Positions 1-8,310 of a stretch of 64,000 bases of DNA are shown piece by piece. Below the pieces are notes generated by a model. The model was given only the letters and a program-made list of their open reading frames with translations, made no database searches and was not told where the DNA came from. Where the stretch lies: the NCBI RefSeq assembly GCF_965118895.1, contig NZ_CBCPJJ010000002.1, forward strand, positions 62,001 to 126,000. The letters are read 5' to 3'. The DNA comes from Rahnella inusitata_A (GTDB taxonomy: Bacteria; Pseudomonadota; Gammaproteobacteria; Enterobacterales; Enterobacteriaceae). The position numbers were made by a program, and so were the translations under genes. Numbering within the stretch: the first letter of the stretch is position 1; the number at the start of each line of letters is the position of its first letter.

Positions 1-614
1 TGAGCCATGCCCGTCGCGTTCTGGATATCGGCTGTGGCAGCGGACTTATCGCTATGATGCTGGCGCAGCGCAGCGGTCCTCAGACGCAGATTGATGCCGT
101 AGAACTTGAGCCTGCCGCGGCATCGCAGGCGGCTGAGAATTTTGCCGAGTCCGTATGGGCACACAGAATGGCCGTGTATGCGCAGGATATCAATGATTAC
201 GCCGATCAACATCAGGCAGCCTATGACCTGATCGTCAGTAATCCCCCTTACTTCGAATCTGCAGTGGCCTGCCGCGATGAAGCGCGTAATGCTGCGCGGT
301 ACACTGAAACGTTGACCCACGACGCGTTGCTCGATTGCGCCGCTAAGCTCATCACGCCTGAGGGAATGTTAAGCGTAGTACTGCCGTATGATATTGGGAT
401 GACGTTTGAAGCAATGGCGCGTCAGAAAGGCTGGTTTAGCGCCTGGCGGATGGTGGTTCGCGATCGCCCCGGGAAACCCCTGAACCGTATGCTGTTAACT
501 TTATCCCGACAACCGGCAGAGATTGTCGAACAGGAGCTGGCACTGCGGAAATCCGAAGGGATTTACAGTGAGGCGTTTTGCGCATTGATTACGGATTTTT
601 ATCTGAATTATTAA
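1..614 (+). CDS. trmN6: tRNA1(Val) A37 N6-methyltransferase, 5' end cut by window
   Basis: This is the C-terminal part of a class I SAM-dependent methyltransferase; codons begin at position 3 and the start lies upstream of the window. The SAM motif I (DIGCGSGL) is at the very start, and the N6-adenine methylase signature NPPY (SNPPYF) is at about position 240. In E. coli this gene (yfiC) sits beside nadB and methylates N6 of A37 in tRNA1(Val), and the convergent nadB here supports that assignment. About 204 residues are present, so only a short N-terminal part is missing. Identification is by motif and gene order. Confidence 0.9.
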   Translation, partial: SHARRVLDIGCGSGLIAMMLAQRSGPQTQIDAVELEPAAASQAAENFAESVWAHRMAVYAQDINDYADQHQAAYDLIVSNPPYFESAVACRDEARNAARYTETLTHDALLDCAAKLITPEGMLSVVLPYDIGMTFEAMARQKGWFSAWRMVVRDRPGKPLNRMLLTLSRQPAEIVEQELALRKSEGIYSEAFCALITDFYLNY

Positions 615-659
615 GATGGGCGAAAATTGAAAAGTGCGTTCCTTCGCACTTTGACGCCA

Positions 660-2297
660 TTAAGGCTGGAGGATCGTGGGCTGCGGATTTTCCTGTAAAT
701 CAGGGTAATCCAGCGTGTAGTGCAGTCCGCGACTTTCTTTGCGTTCCATGGCGCTGCGGACGATCAGCTCTGCGACTAACACCAGATTTCGCAACTCCAG
801 CAAGTTATTGGAAATGCGGAAATTGGCGTAGTATTCATCAATCTCCTGTTGCAGTGTCATGATACGACGCAGCGCGCGCTCCAGTCGTTTCGTCGTACGT
901 ACAATCCCGACGTAGTCCCACATGAACAACCTCAATTCATGCCAGTTATGTTGGATAACTACTTGCTCATCTGAATTGTCCACCCGGCTTTCGTCCCACT
1001 GCGGCACATGTTTCGCCAGTTTGACGTGAGGCAGTCGCTTAATAATATCTTCCGCCGCTGACCAGCCATATACCACGCATTCAAGTAAAGAGTTCGATGC
1101 CAGCCGGTTCGCACCATGCAGTCCGGTATAGCTGACTTCACCGATAGCATATAAGCCGTCGAGATCCGTACGCCCGTGCTGATCGACCATCACGCCACCG
1201 CAGGTATAATGCGCAGCAGGAACAATCGGAATGGCTTCTTTCGTGAGATCAATACCCAGAGAACTGAGCTTTTCATCAATCATCGGGAAGTGATGTTTGA
1301 TGAATTCCGGCGGGCGGTGGCTGATATCAAGATACATGCAATCCGCGCCGAGACGCTTCATCTCATGGTCAATGGCTCTGGCAACGACATCGCGGGGAGC
1401 CAGTTCGCCACGCGAATCAAAGTCCGGCATAAAGCGCGAACCGTCCGGACGTTTGAGTACGGCGCCTTCGCCGCGCAGGGCTTCCGTCAGCAGGAAATTA
1501 CGTGCCTGCGGGTGATAAAGGCAGGTCGGGTGAAACTGATTGAATTCGAGATTGGCCACGCGGCAGCCTGCTCGCCAGGCCATTGCTACACCGTCGCCTG
1601 ATGAAATATCCGGGTTGGTGGTGTACTGATACACTTTCGCCGCACCGCCCGTCGCCAGCACAACGGCTTTGGCTCGCAGTGTTTCGACATGTTCTTTGTC
1701 GCGGTTCCAGACATACGCGCCCACCACGCGCTGAGTCCCTGGTAAACCGATTTTGCTGGAGGTAATTAAATCAACTGCGTTATAGCGTTCCTTAACGCAA
1801 ATATTGGCATGTGCTCTTGCTTTACCTACCAGCGTAGTTTCTACTTCTTTACCTGTCGCATCAGCAGCATGCAGGATCCTGCGGTGGCTGTGGCCACCTT
1901 CACGGGTCAGGTGATAACGTTCTTCTGAACTCGCGTTGGTTTCGGTATCAAACAGTACACCCTGATCGATTAACCACTGGACGCAATGACGTGCATTGCT
2001 GGCGATAAATTCAACGGCTTCTTTGTCGCATAAGCCTGCACCGGCGATTAAGGTGTCTTCGACGTGTGAGGCAATACTGTCTGCTTCATCGAAAACGGCG
2101 GCGATACCACCCTGTGCGTAGAACGTGGAACCTTCGTTGAGAGGGCCTTTGCTGAGAATAGTTACGTGACAGTGGTCTGCAAGTCGCAAAGCCAGAGAAA
2201 GGCCCGCAGCGCCACTTCCGATAATCAATACATCACTGACAAATTCAGATGAAGGTTGCATAACGTATGATGTTTGCAGAAGAAGAGGGAAATTCAT
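660..2297 (-). CDS. nadB: L-aspartate oxidase
   Basis: NadB oxidises L-aspartate to iminoaspartate with FAD, the first step of de novo NAD synthesis, feeding quinolinate synthase NadA. The FAD-binding GSGAAG motif is at residues 27-32, and the fumarate reductase-like body follows with the conserved GG-H-RxL segments and the active-site stretch around HPTCLYHP. Length is 545 aa (E. coli about 540). The start at 2297 is chosen because GGAGGT lies 10 nt upstream; an internal ATG at 2261 would align better with the E. coli N terminus and is a real alternative. It is divergent from the rpoE operon, as in E. coli. Confidence 0.95.
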   Translation of the reverse strand: MNFPLLLQTSYVMQPSSEFVSDVLIIGSGAAGLSLALRLADHCHVTILSKGPLNEGSTFYAQGGIAAVFDEADSIASHVEDTLIAGAGLCDKEAVEFIASNARHCVQWLIDQGVLFDTETNASSEERYHLTREGGHSHRRILHAADATGKEVETTLVGKARAHANICVKERYNAVDLITSSKIGLPGTQRVVGAYVWNRDKEHVETLRAKAVVLATGGAAKVYQYTTNPDISSGDGVAMAWRAGCRVANLEFNQFHPTCLYHPQARNFLLTEALRGEGAVLKRPDGSRFMPDFDSRGELAPRDVVARAIDHEMKRLGADCMYLDISHRPPEFIKHHFPMIDEKLSSLGIDLTKEAIPIVPAAHYTCGGVMVDQHGRTDLDGLYAIGEVSYTGLHGANRLASNSLLECVVYGWSAAEDIIKRLPHVKLAKHVPQWDESRVDNSDEQVVIQHNWHELRLFMWDYVGIVRTTKRLERALRRIMTLQQEIDEYYANFRISNNLLELRNLVLVAELIVRSAMERKESRGLHYTLDYPDLQENPQPTILQP

Positions 2298-2363
2298 GTT
2301 AGCCTAAACCTCCGTGCAAAAGCCACGGGCATGAGACTTCAATAGAAAAAACAATGGCGATGT

Positions 2364-2391
2364 GGAACTTAATGTTCCATGTGAACTCCAA
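2364..2391 (+). promoter_or_regulatory. Candidate sigma-E promoter of the rpoE operon
   Basis: GGAACTT (2364-2370), a 16-bp spacer and TCCAA (2387-2391) match the sigma-E promoter pattern (GGAACTT, 15-17 bp, TCnnA). It would let RpoE activate its own operon, as known for E. coli. Transcription would begin near 2397. Confidence 0.65.
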
Positions 2392-2413
2392 GCTGTACTT
2401 GCTCAGGAATATA

Positions 2414-2479
2414 ATGATGAAAGCTGGCAGTACTACTTTATGCGCGGAGATAGTTTTGGGGAGATTTTACCTCGGATGA
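2414..2479 (+). CDS. rseD: rseD-like leader peptide overlapping rpoE
   Basis: A 21-codon ORF (starts ATGATG) has AGGAA 4 nt before the first ATG and 7 nt before the second. Its TGA shares four bases with the rpoE start (ATGA), the arrangement expected for translational coupling. From memory, E. coli has a longer leader, RseD, whose end also reads G-R-x-Y-L-G; here the end is GRFYLG. The frame stays open upstream to an ATG at 2372, but that start lies upstream of the predicted sigma-E transcript start. No function of the peptide itself can be read; coupling and possible CsrA control (GGA motifs at the rpoE ribosome site) are inferences from E. coli. Confidence 0.5.
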   Translation: MMKAGSTTLCAEIVLGRFYLG

Positions 2480-3051
2480 GCGAGCAGTTAGCCGATCAGG
2501 TTCTGGTTGAGCGGGTCCAGAAGGGTGATCAAAAATCGTTCAATTTACTGGTTATCCGATACCAGCATAAGGTAGCGAGCCTTGTATCCCGCTATGTGCC
2601 ACAGGGCGATGTGCCTGATGTGGTTCAGGAATCTTTCATTAAAGCCTATCGCGCACTGGATTCATTCCGTGGCGACAGCGCTTTTTATACCTGGTTGTAT
2701 CGTATTGCAGTCAATACGGCGAAAAATTATTTAGTTGCACAGGGCAGGCGTCCACCCTCCATTGATGTGGATGCAAACGAAGCCGAGAATTTTGAAAGTG
2801 GCGGCGCTCTGAAAGAAATATCGAACCCTGAGAACTTGATGTTGTCAGAAGAGTTACGGCAAATAGTTTTCCGTACTATTGAAGCACTCCCGGAAGATCT
2901 TCGCATGGCGATCACTCTGAGGGAGCTGGATGGATTAAGCTACGAAGAGATAGCGACCATCATGGACTGTCCGGTGGGTACGGTGAGATCCCGAATTTTC
3001 CGTGCCCGGGAAGCAATTGATAATAAAGTTCAACCGCTCATCCAGCGTTAG
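2476..3051 (+). CDS. rpoE: RNA polymerase sigma-E factor
   Basis: RpoE is the ECF sigma factor for envelope stress; it directs transcription of porin chaperones, lipopolysaccharide export genes and small RNAs. The protein is 191 aa, equal to E. coli. Region 2 includes DVVQESFIKAYRALDSFRG and TWLYRIAVNTAKNYL, and region 4 carries the helix-turn-helix around LSYEEIATIMDCPVGTVRSRIFRAR. The start at 2476 (MSEQLADQVL) is fixed by E. coli alignment and by GGGGAG 11 nt upstream; a longer in-frame reading from GTG 2362 crosses the predicted promoter and is unlikely. First gene of rpoE-rseABC. Confidence 0.97.
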   Translation: MSEQLADQVLVERVQKGDQKSFNLLVIRYQHKVASLVSRYVPQGDVPDVVQESFIKAYRALDSFRGDSAFYTWLYRIAVNTAKNYLVAQGRRPPSIDVDANEAENFESGGALKEISNPENLMLSEELRQIVFRTIEALPEDLRMAITLRELDGLSYEEIATIMDCPVGTVRSRIFRAREAIDNKVQPLIQR

Positions 3052-3081
3052 AGATGACGGACACAGGAAGGGTACTTAGGC

Positions 3082-3729
3082 ATGCAGAAAGAAAAGCTTT
3101 CCGCTCTGATGGATGGTGAAGCCATTGATAACGAACTGTTAAGTTCCTTATCAACAGATCCTGCGCTTCAGCAAAACTGGCAGAGTTATCATTTGATCCG
3201 CGATACCTTGCGTGGTGATATTGGGAATGTGGTGCATCTGGATATCGCAGATCGTGTGGCCGCTGCGCTGGCAAACGAGCCGGTTAAACTGGTTCCTGGG
3301 TCTGCTACCGAATCGCAACCTCAGCCTCATACCTGGCAAAAAATGCCGTTCTGGCAGAAGGTTCGCCCTTGGGCAAGCCAGCTGACTCAGGTCGGTGTTG
3401 CAGCCTGTGTATCGCTGGCGGTGATTGTCGGTGTTCAGCACTACAATCAGCCTGATGCCTCTGGTGATTCACCAGAAACACCGGCGTTCAATACTCTGCC
3501 AATGATGGGTAAAGCTTCTCCGGTTAGCTTCGGCGTACCGAGCGAGGGTAATACCGCCAACGGGCAGCAGAACGTGCAGGAACAACGTAAGCGTATCAAT
3601 GCGATGTTGCAGGATTACGAATTGCAGCGCCGCTTGCACTCCGAGCAGCTTCAACTTGAACCTGTTACGCCACAACAAGCCGCTGTTCAGGTCCCTGGTA
3701 CTCAGTCTTTAGGAACGCAAACGCAGTAA
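3082..3729 (+). CDS. rseA: Anti-sigma-E factor RseA
   Basis: RseA is a single-pass inner-membrane protein whose cytoplasmic N-terminal domain holds RpoE inactive; DegS and RseP cut it when misfolded porins accumulate. The 215-aa product shows the cytoplasmic domain at residues 1 to about 90 (MQKEKLSALMDGE start typical of the family), one hydrophobic segment at roughly 100-118 (VGVAACVSLAVIVGV) and a Gln-rich periplasmic tail, which fits the known Q-rich cleavage-control regions. The last base of its stop overlaps the rseB start (TAATG), indicating coupled translation. Confidence 0.96.
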   Translation: MQKEKLSALMDGEAIDNELLSSLSTDPALQQNWQSYHLIRDTLRGDIGNVVHLDIADRVAAALANEPVKLVPGSATESQPQPHTWQKMPFWQKVRPWASQLTQVGVAACVSLAVIVGVQHYNQPDASGDSPETPAFNTLPMMGKASPVSFGVPSEGNTANGQQNVQEQRKRINAMLQDYELQRRLHSEQLQLEPVTPQQAAVQVPGTQSLGTQTQ

Positions 3730-4682
3730 TGAAGCAAATTTGGTTTGCCGTTTGTTTAGCGACAGGCAACCTGCTTTATTCAGGTATCGCCTCGGCAGAG
3801 ATATCTACCGAGGCGTTATTACAGGATATGGGCAAAGCCAGTCAGTCGCTGAATTATGAAATGGGTTTTATCAACATCACGAAGCAAGGGATTGATTCCT
3901 ATCGCTATCGTCATGCTATCTCTAACCGAACCTCGCTGGCACAGCTGGTTCTGATGGACGGTCCGCGCCGTGAAATTGTCCAGCGTGGAAAAGACATCAG
4001 TTACTTTGAAACCGGCCTGCAACCCTTCACGCTGGATGGCGATCACATCGTTGATTCGTTGCCCTCAATTGTCTTCAGTGATTTCTCCCTGCTCTCAAAG
4101 TATTACGACTTTATTGCCGTTGGTCGAGCGCGTGCAGCTGACCGTTTGAGCCAGGTGATTCGTGTGGTTTCACGCGATGGCACGCGTTTCAGCTATGTGA
4201 TTTGGGTGGATGAAGAGACCAAATTGCCAATGCGCGTTGATTTGTTGGATCGCGATGGTGAGACGCTGGAGCAATTCCGGGTGATTGGTTTTAATGACGT
4301 TGATAAAGAAGTCATCAGCTCACTGGCCGACCTCGAAAAGGCCAATCTTCCTCCTGTACTTTCCTTACCGGCTTCCGAGCAGGTGAAGTTCACCTGGCAG
4401 GTGAAATGGCTTCCGGCAGGTATCACTGAAGTGGCCAGCAGTCGCAGAACGTTGCCAAATATGCCCGTTACGATAGAATCACGGTTATATACCGACGGAT
4501 TGTTCAGTTTCTCAGTCAACGTCACTGCAACAACTAACGGCCCATCTGAGCAGTTGATCAGGCAGGGGCGCAGAACGGTGCAAACAGAAATACGTAATGG
4601 CAATGAAATTACTGTCGTCGGCGAATTGCCGCCTTCCACGGCCAAGCGTATCGCTGACAGCATCGTGTTCTCTGCAAAATAA
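3729..4682 (+). CDS. rseB: Periplasmic sigma-E regulator RseB
   Basis: RseB binds the periplasmic part of RseA and shields it from DegS until lipopolysaccharide or lipids displace it. The 317-aa protein has a signal peptide (MKQIWFAVCLATGNLLYSGIASA) and the two-domain MucB/RseB body; the N-terminal domain resembles LolA/LolB lipid binders. Length is like E. coli (318 aa). Overlaps the rseA stop by one base. Confidence 0.96.
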   Translation: MKQIWFAVCLATGNLLYSGIASAEISTEALLQDMGKASQSLNYEMGFINITKQGIDSYRYRHAISNRTSLAQLVLMDGPRREIVQRGKDISYFETGLQPFTLDGDHIVDSLPSIVFSDFSLLSKYYDFIAVGRARAADRLSQVIRVVSRDGTRFSYVIWVDEETKLPMRVDLLDRDGETLEQFRVIGFNDVDKEVISSLADLEKANLPPVLSLPASEQVKFTWQVKWLPAGITEVASSRRTLPNMPVTIESRLYTDGLFSFSVNVTATTNGPSEQLIRQGRRTVQTEIRNGNEITVVGELPPSTAKRIADSIVFSAK

Positions 4683-4698
4683 ATTTGAGGGCAATCAC

Positions 4699-5181
4699 AT
4701 GATGAAGGAATGGGCCACCGTGGTCTCGTGGCAAGATGGTGTCGCATCACTGCGTTGTGAAACGCAGGCGGGATGCAGCAGCTGCCATTCACGTTCAGGA
4801 TGTGGTGCCCGCGTACTCAATAAACTGGGGACGCAAACCGAGCATAATCTGCAGGTAAACATTTCTGAGCGTCTTGAGCCGGGACAAAAAGTCGAATTGG
4901 GGATTTCTGAAGGAAGCCTGCTACGTTCGGCATTTTTGGTTTATATGACGCCGCTGTTTGGCGTGATCCTTGGCGGTGGTCTGCTACAGGCGCTGTTGAA
5001 AGCAGATGTTTATGCGGTAGTCGGTGCGGTGCTGGGGGGCGGGCTGGGCTTTTTTATCGCCAAAGCGCTGGCGACGAAAGTTGATGGTCAGTCTGGTTAT
5101 CAGCCTGTCGTCTTGCAGGTGGGCTTACCACCAAATGCATTCCGGTATTCTGTTGAGTCAGAACCGAACCTTCCTTCCTGA
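4699..5181 (+). CDS. rseC: SoxR-reducing / sigma-E system protein RseC
   Basis: RseC is an inner-membrane protein with a small positive effect on sigma-E and a role in reducing SoxR. The 160-aa product has an N-terminal Cys cluster (CETQAGCSSCHSRSGCG), which could bind metal, followed by two close hydrophobic segments (about residues 78-98 and 102-122). The start at 4699 (MMKEWATVV) follows E. coli RseC and a TGAGGG ribosome site; the reading frame is open further upstream into rseB but without support. Last gene of the operon, followed by a terminator. Confidence 0.93.
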   Translation: MMKEWATVVSWQDGVASLRCETQAGCSSCHSRSGCGARVLNKLGTQTEHNLQVNISERLEPGQKVELGISEGSLLRSAFLVYMTPLFGVILGGGLLQALLKADVYAVVGAVLGGGLGFFIAKALATKVDGQSGYQPVVLQVGLPPNAFRYSVESEPNLPS

Positions 5182-5185
5182 TATT

Positions 5186-5217
5186 AAGCCGCTATCTCTG
5201 AGAGATATCGGCTTTTA
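5186..5217 (+). terminator. Terminator after rseC
   Basis: AAGCCG..ATCTC, loop TGA, GAGAT..CGGCTT, then TTTAATT. The hairpin begins five bases after the rseC stop and ends the sigma-E operon. Confidence 0.75.
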
Positions 5218-5243
5218 ATTACGTCCTTGTCATCCTGCCCATT

Positions 5244-6059
5244 CTAATGTCTGACCGGTATTCGGTTCTGAATCATATGCTCAATCAGCGCAATAAAAAG
5301 ATCGGCGCTGGAAAGCGATGTATACGGAACGGAGAATAAAATTCTGCCATGTTTATCAAGCAATCTGACCAGCGGGCTGTTGCTGCCTCCGCTGATAAAC
5401 TGAATATCCTCTACCGGCACGATTTTACCTTGGTCGGGCGTGAGCGCCAGCGCGCTCAGTCTTATCTTTTTCTCATTCATCATGAGCTTACTATTGAAGA
5501 AATGTTTCAGGCCACAGCGAGCATGCGTCGTGCTGGTGAAGTGAATGTCACCGCCCTGGGCCAGGGTATTGAGTGCCCACGGGCCACGAAACATCAGTTG
5601 CTCAGTTTTTATGATCTCAATTAATCGTTCAGAGTTAGCGATGTTTGGCGTGATATGGTGCCAGGTTCGGCTATTCTCTTCACGAAATAACATGGTATTT
5701 AAAATCCGCCGTGAATATTTCCCTGTCCTGAAACGATATATATCCATGATCCTTTCAAACGGAATGAATCTGCTTTTTTTGTCTTCCTGGCTTATCACTA
5801 AAATGCCATTTTCATGTAACTGATAGATCTGATGAGGCCGGATCAGGCGTCTCAAAAACATCAGGACAACACCCAAAGCAATGCTCAAGAGTGCCGTAAA
5901 AAACACGCTATAGAGGCTGTTTGCCGGGTGATCAACGGTCAGCAGAAAGGCGAGTTGTATTGCCCCTGCGACCAGTAAGAGAATTGACAGGACCAGTGTG
6001 ATCCACGAGTTGGCTTTGGCAAAGCCATGCTGACTGAGCAGCCGCCCTTCATTGATCAT
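5244..6059 (-). CDS. Two-TM membrane protein of unknown function
   Basis: I do not recognise this 271-aa protein. It has two hydrophobic segments near the N terminus (about residues 19-41 and 50-69), then a soluble region starting with arginine-rich RRLIRPHQIYQL, and a strand-rich stretch (HENGILVISQEDKKSRFIPFERI) that looks like the bacterial PH-like fold of YcxB/bPH2 proteins. A second similar strand pattern follows near the C terminus (SALALTPDQGKIVPVEDIQFISGGS). It is inserted between rseC and lepA, which are adjacent in E. coli, on the opposite strand, and is more A+T-rich than its neighbours. This suggests acquisition or lineage-specific retention. The PH-like guess is weak. Confidence 0.7.
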   Translation of the reverse strand: MINEGRLLSQHGFAKANSWITLVLSILLLVAGAIQLAFLLTVDHPANSLYSVFFTALLSIALGVVLMFLRRLIRPHQIYQLHENGILVISQEDKKSRFIPFERIMDIYRFRTGKYSRRILNTMLFREENSRTWHHITPNIANSERLIEIIKTEQLMFRGPWALNTLAQGGDIHFTSTTHARCGLKHFFNSKLMMNEKKIRLSALALTPDQGKIVPVEDIQFISGGSNSPLVRLLDKHGRILFSVPYTSLSSADLFIALIEHMIQNRIPVRH

Positions 6060-6479
6060 GTTGATAACCTTGTGACCGGATTGAGTTAAAATATAAAAAA
6101 GCTTAAGGAAGAATGGAGATTGAAATTGTTATTTTTGGAATCAGATTTTCTTTTTATAACAATATATTAAGAACAGATCGTGGTTTTTGTATATGGGGAT
6201 TTTCCTAAAGCAGTAAAGGCCGATGAATGTCGATAATCTTAGGCCCGGAACATGTCAAAGTATCTGCTGGCAGAAGGTGGCGTGGATAACTGACGTAAAT
6301 GTCCGTTCTGGCTTTCAGGAAAGCACGCATAATGTGGAGTAAAGGGATGTCGAGACTAGGTTTTCACGGTGCTGACATGTAGAATGCTGCCACTTAGGCG
6401 AAAGACAGCCAACCTACAAACCGTCGCTGCATGTTCATGGCGAATGATCCAGAAATACCAAGGCAGAAAAACTTTTATA
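6060..6479. other. Gene-free A+T-rich interval before lepA
   Basis: This 420-bp gap is much longer than I would expect before lepA. The left part (to about 6190) is A+T-rich and must hold the promoter of the leftward 5244-6059 gene. The right part should contain the lepA-lepB promoter, but no clean -10/-35 pair stands out. I see no ORF with a ribosome site, tRNA or terminator in it. Confidence 0.5.
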
Positions 6480-8282
6480 ATGAAGCATATACGAAATTTC
6501 TCCATTATTGCCCACATTGACCACGGTAAGTCGACGCTGTCCGACCGTATTATTCAAATTTGCGGTGGATTGTCCGACCGTGAAATGGAATCACAGGTCC
6601 TCGACTCGATGGATCTTGAGCGCGAACGCGGCATTACCATCAAAGCTCAGAGCGTAACTCTCGATTACAAAGCGAAGGATGGGCAAGTTTATCATCTGAA
6701 CTTTATCGATACTCCCGGGCACGTTGACTTCTCCTATGAAGTTTCCCGTTCACTGGCTGCTTGCGAAGGCGCATTGCTGGTCGTGGATGCGGGGCAGGGC
6801 GTAGAGGCTCAGACTCTGGCTAACTGCTACACTGCGATGGAAATGAATCTGGAAGTCGTACCGGTTCTCAATAAAATCGACTTACCCGCCGCTGATCCCG
6901 ATCGCGCAGCGCAGGAAATCGAAGACATCGTCGGTATCGACGCGACAGATGCGGTGCGTTGCTCTGCGAAAACCGGCGTCGGTGTTCCGGAAGTTCTGGA
7001 ACGTCTGGTGCGCGATGTTCCGCCACCCGAAGGCGATCCGGATGCCCCTCTGCAGGCGCTTATCATCGACTCATGGTTCGATAACTACCTGGGCGTTGTG
7101 TCTCTGGTCCGTATCAAAAACGGTACCATGAAGAAGGGCGACAAGATTAAAGTGATGAGTACCGGACAGGTTTATAACGCCGATCGTCTGGGTATCTTTA
7201 CGCCGAAACGCGTTGATAAAGATATTCTGAACTGCGGTGAAGTAGGCTGGCTGGTCTGTGCGATAAAAGACATTCTGGGCGCACCGGTGGGTGACACCCT
7301 GACGCTGCAACGTAATCCTGCGGATAAAGTTCTGCCTGGTTTCAAGAAAGTGAAACCACAAGTTTACGCCGGTCTGTTCCCTGTCAGCTCCGACGATTAC
7401 GAAAACTTCCGCGATGCGCTGGGTAAACTCAGCCTGAACGATGCGTCGTTGTTCTACGAACCAGAAAGTTCAACCGCACTGGGCTTCGGTTTCCGCATTG
7501 GCTTCCTCGGCCTGCTGCATATGGAAATCATTCAGGAACGTCTGGAGCGCGAATACGATCTTGACCTGATTACCACTGCACCAACAGTTGTTTATGAAGT
7601 GGTGACTACCGGTAACGAAATCATCTACGTTGATAGCCCGTCTAAGCTGCCAGCGCTGAATAATATTCTGGAATTACGCGAACCTATCGCTGAGTGTCAT
7701 ATGCTGATGCCTCAGGAATATCTGGGTAGCGTTATTACACTCTGTATTGAGAAACGTGGCGTACAGACGAATATGGTTTACCACGGTAACCAGGTTGCAC
7801 TGACCTACGAAATCCCCATGGCAGAAGTGGTTCTCGATTTCTTTGACCGTCTGAAATCAACTTCCCGTGGTTATGCTTCACTTGATTACAATTTCAAACG
7901 TTTCCAGGCTTCTGACATGGTACGCGTTGATGTTCTAATCAACGGCGAACGCGTGGATGCCCTGGCGCTGATCACTCACCGTGGCAACTCGCAAGGTCGT
8001 GGGCGTCAACTGGTTGAGAAGATGCAGGAGTTGATCCCGCGTCAGCAGTTCGACATTGCTATTCAGGCGGCGATTGGTGCACATATCATTGCCCGTTCCA
8101 CTGTGAAACAGTTACGTAAAAACGTTTTAGCTAAGTGCTACGGCGGTGACGTCAGTCGTAAGAAGAAACTGTTGCAGAAGCAGAAAGATGGTAAGAAACG
8201 CATGAAGCAAGTGGGTAACGTTGAGTTGCCTCAGGAAGCGTTCCTGGCCATTCTCCATGTGGGTAAAGACGGCAATAAATAA
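6480..8282 (+). CDS. lepA: Elongation factor 4 (LepA) GTPase
   Basis: LepA is a ribosome-binding translational GTPase related to EF-G, involved in initiation and ribosome assembly and proposed to back-translocate stalled ribosomes. The 600-aa protein shows G1 AHIDHGKST (residues 11-19), switch region RERGITIK, G3 DTPGHVDF and G4 NKIDLP, then EF-G-like domains and the LepA-specific C-terminal domain. The start at 6480 (MKHIRNFS) matches the family; the frame is open upstream but that extension does not look like LepA. It forms an operon with lepB, 28 nt downstream. Confidence 0.97.
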   Translation: MKHIRNFSIIAHIDHGKSTLSDRIIQICGGLSDREMESQVLDSMDLERERGITIKAQSVTLDYKAKDGQVYHLNFIDTPGHVDFSYEVSRSLAACEGALLVVDAGQGVEAQTLANCYTAMEMNLEVVPVLNKIDLPAADPDRAAQEIEDIVGIDATDAVRCSAKTGVGVPEVLERLVRDVPPPEGDPDAPLQALIIDSWFDNYLGVVSLVRIKNGTMKKGDKIKVMSTGQVYNADRLGIFTPKRVDKDILNCGEVGWLVCAIKDILGAPVGDTLTLQRNPADKVLPGFKKVKPQVYAGLFPVSSDDYENFRDALGKLSLNDASLFYEPESSTALGFGFRIGFLGLLHMEIIQERLEREYDLDLITTAPTVVYEVVTTGNEIIYVDSPSKLPALNNILELREPIAECHMLMPQEYLGSVITLCIEKRGVQTNMVYHGNQVALTYEIPMAEVVLDFFDRLKSTSRGYASLDYNFKRFQASDMVRVDVLINGERVDALALITHRGNSQGRGRQLVEKMQELIPRQQFDIAIQAAIGAHIIARSTVKQLRKNVLAKCYGGDVSRKKKLLQKQKDGKKRMKQVGNVELPQEAFLAILHVGKDGNK

Positions 8283-8310
8283 ATCCTTAATTGAGTTGTA
8301 GGGAGTATGC

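Noticed and set aside
1176..1601. 141-codon ORF opposite nadB
   Set aside because: Antisense shadow; nadB is certain.
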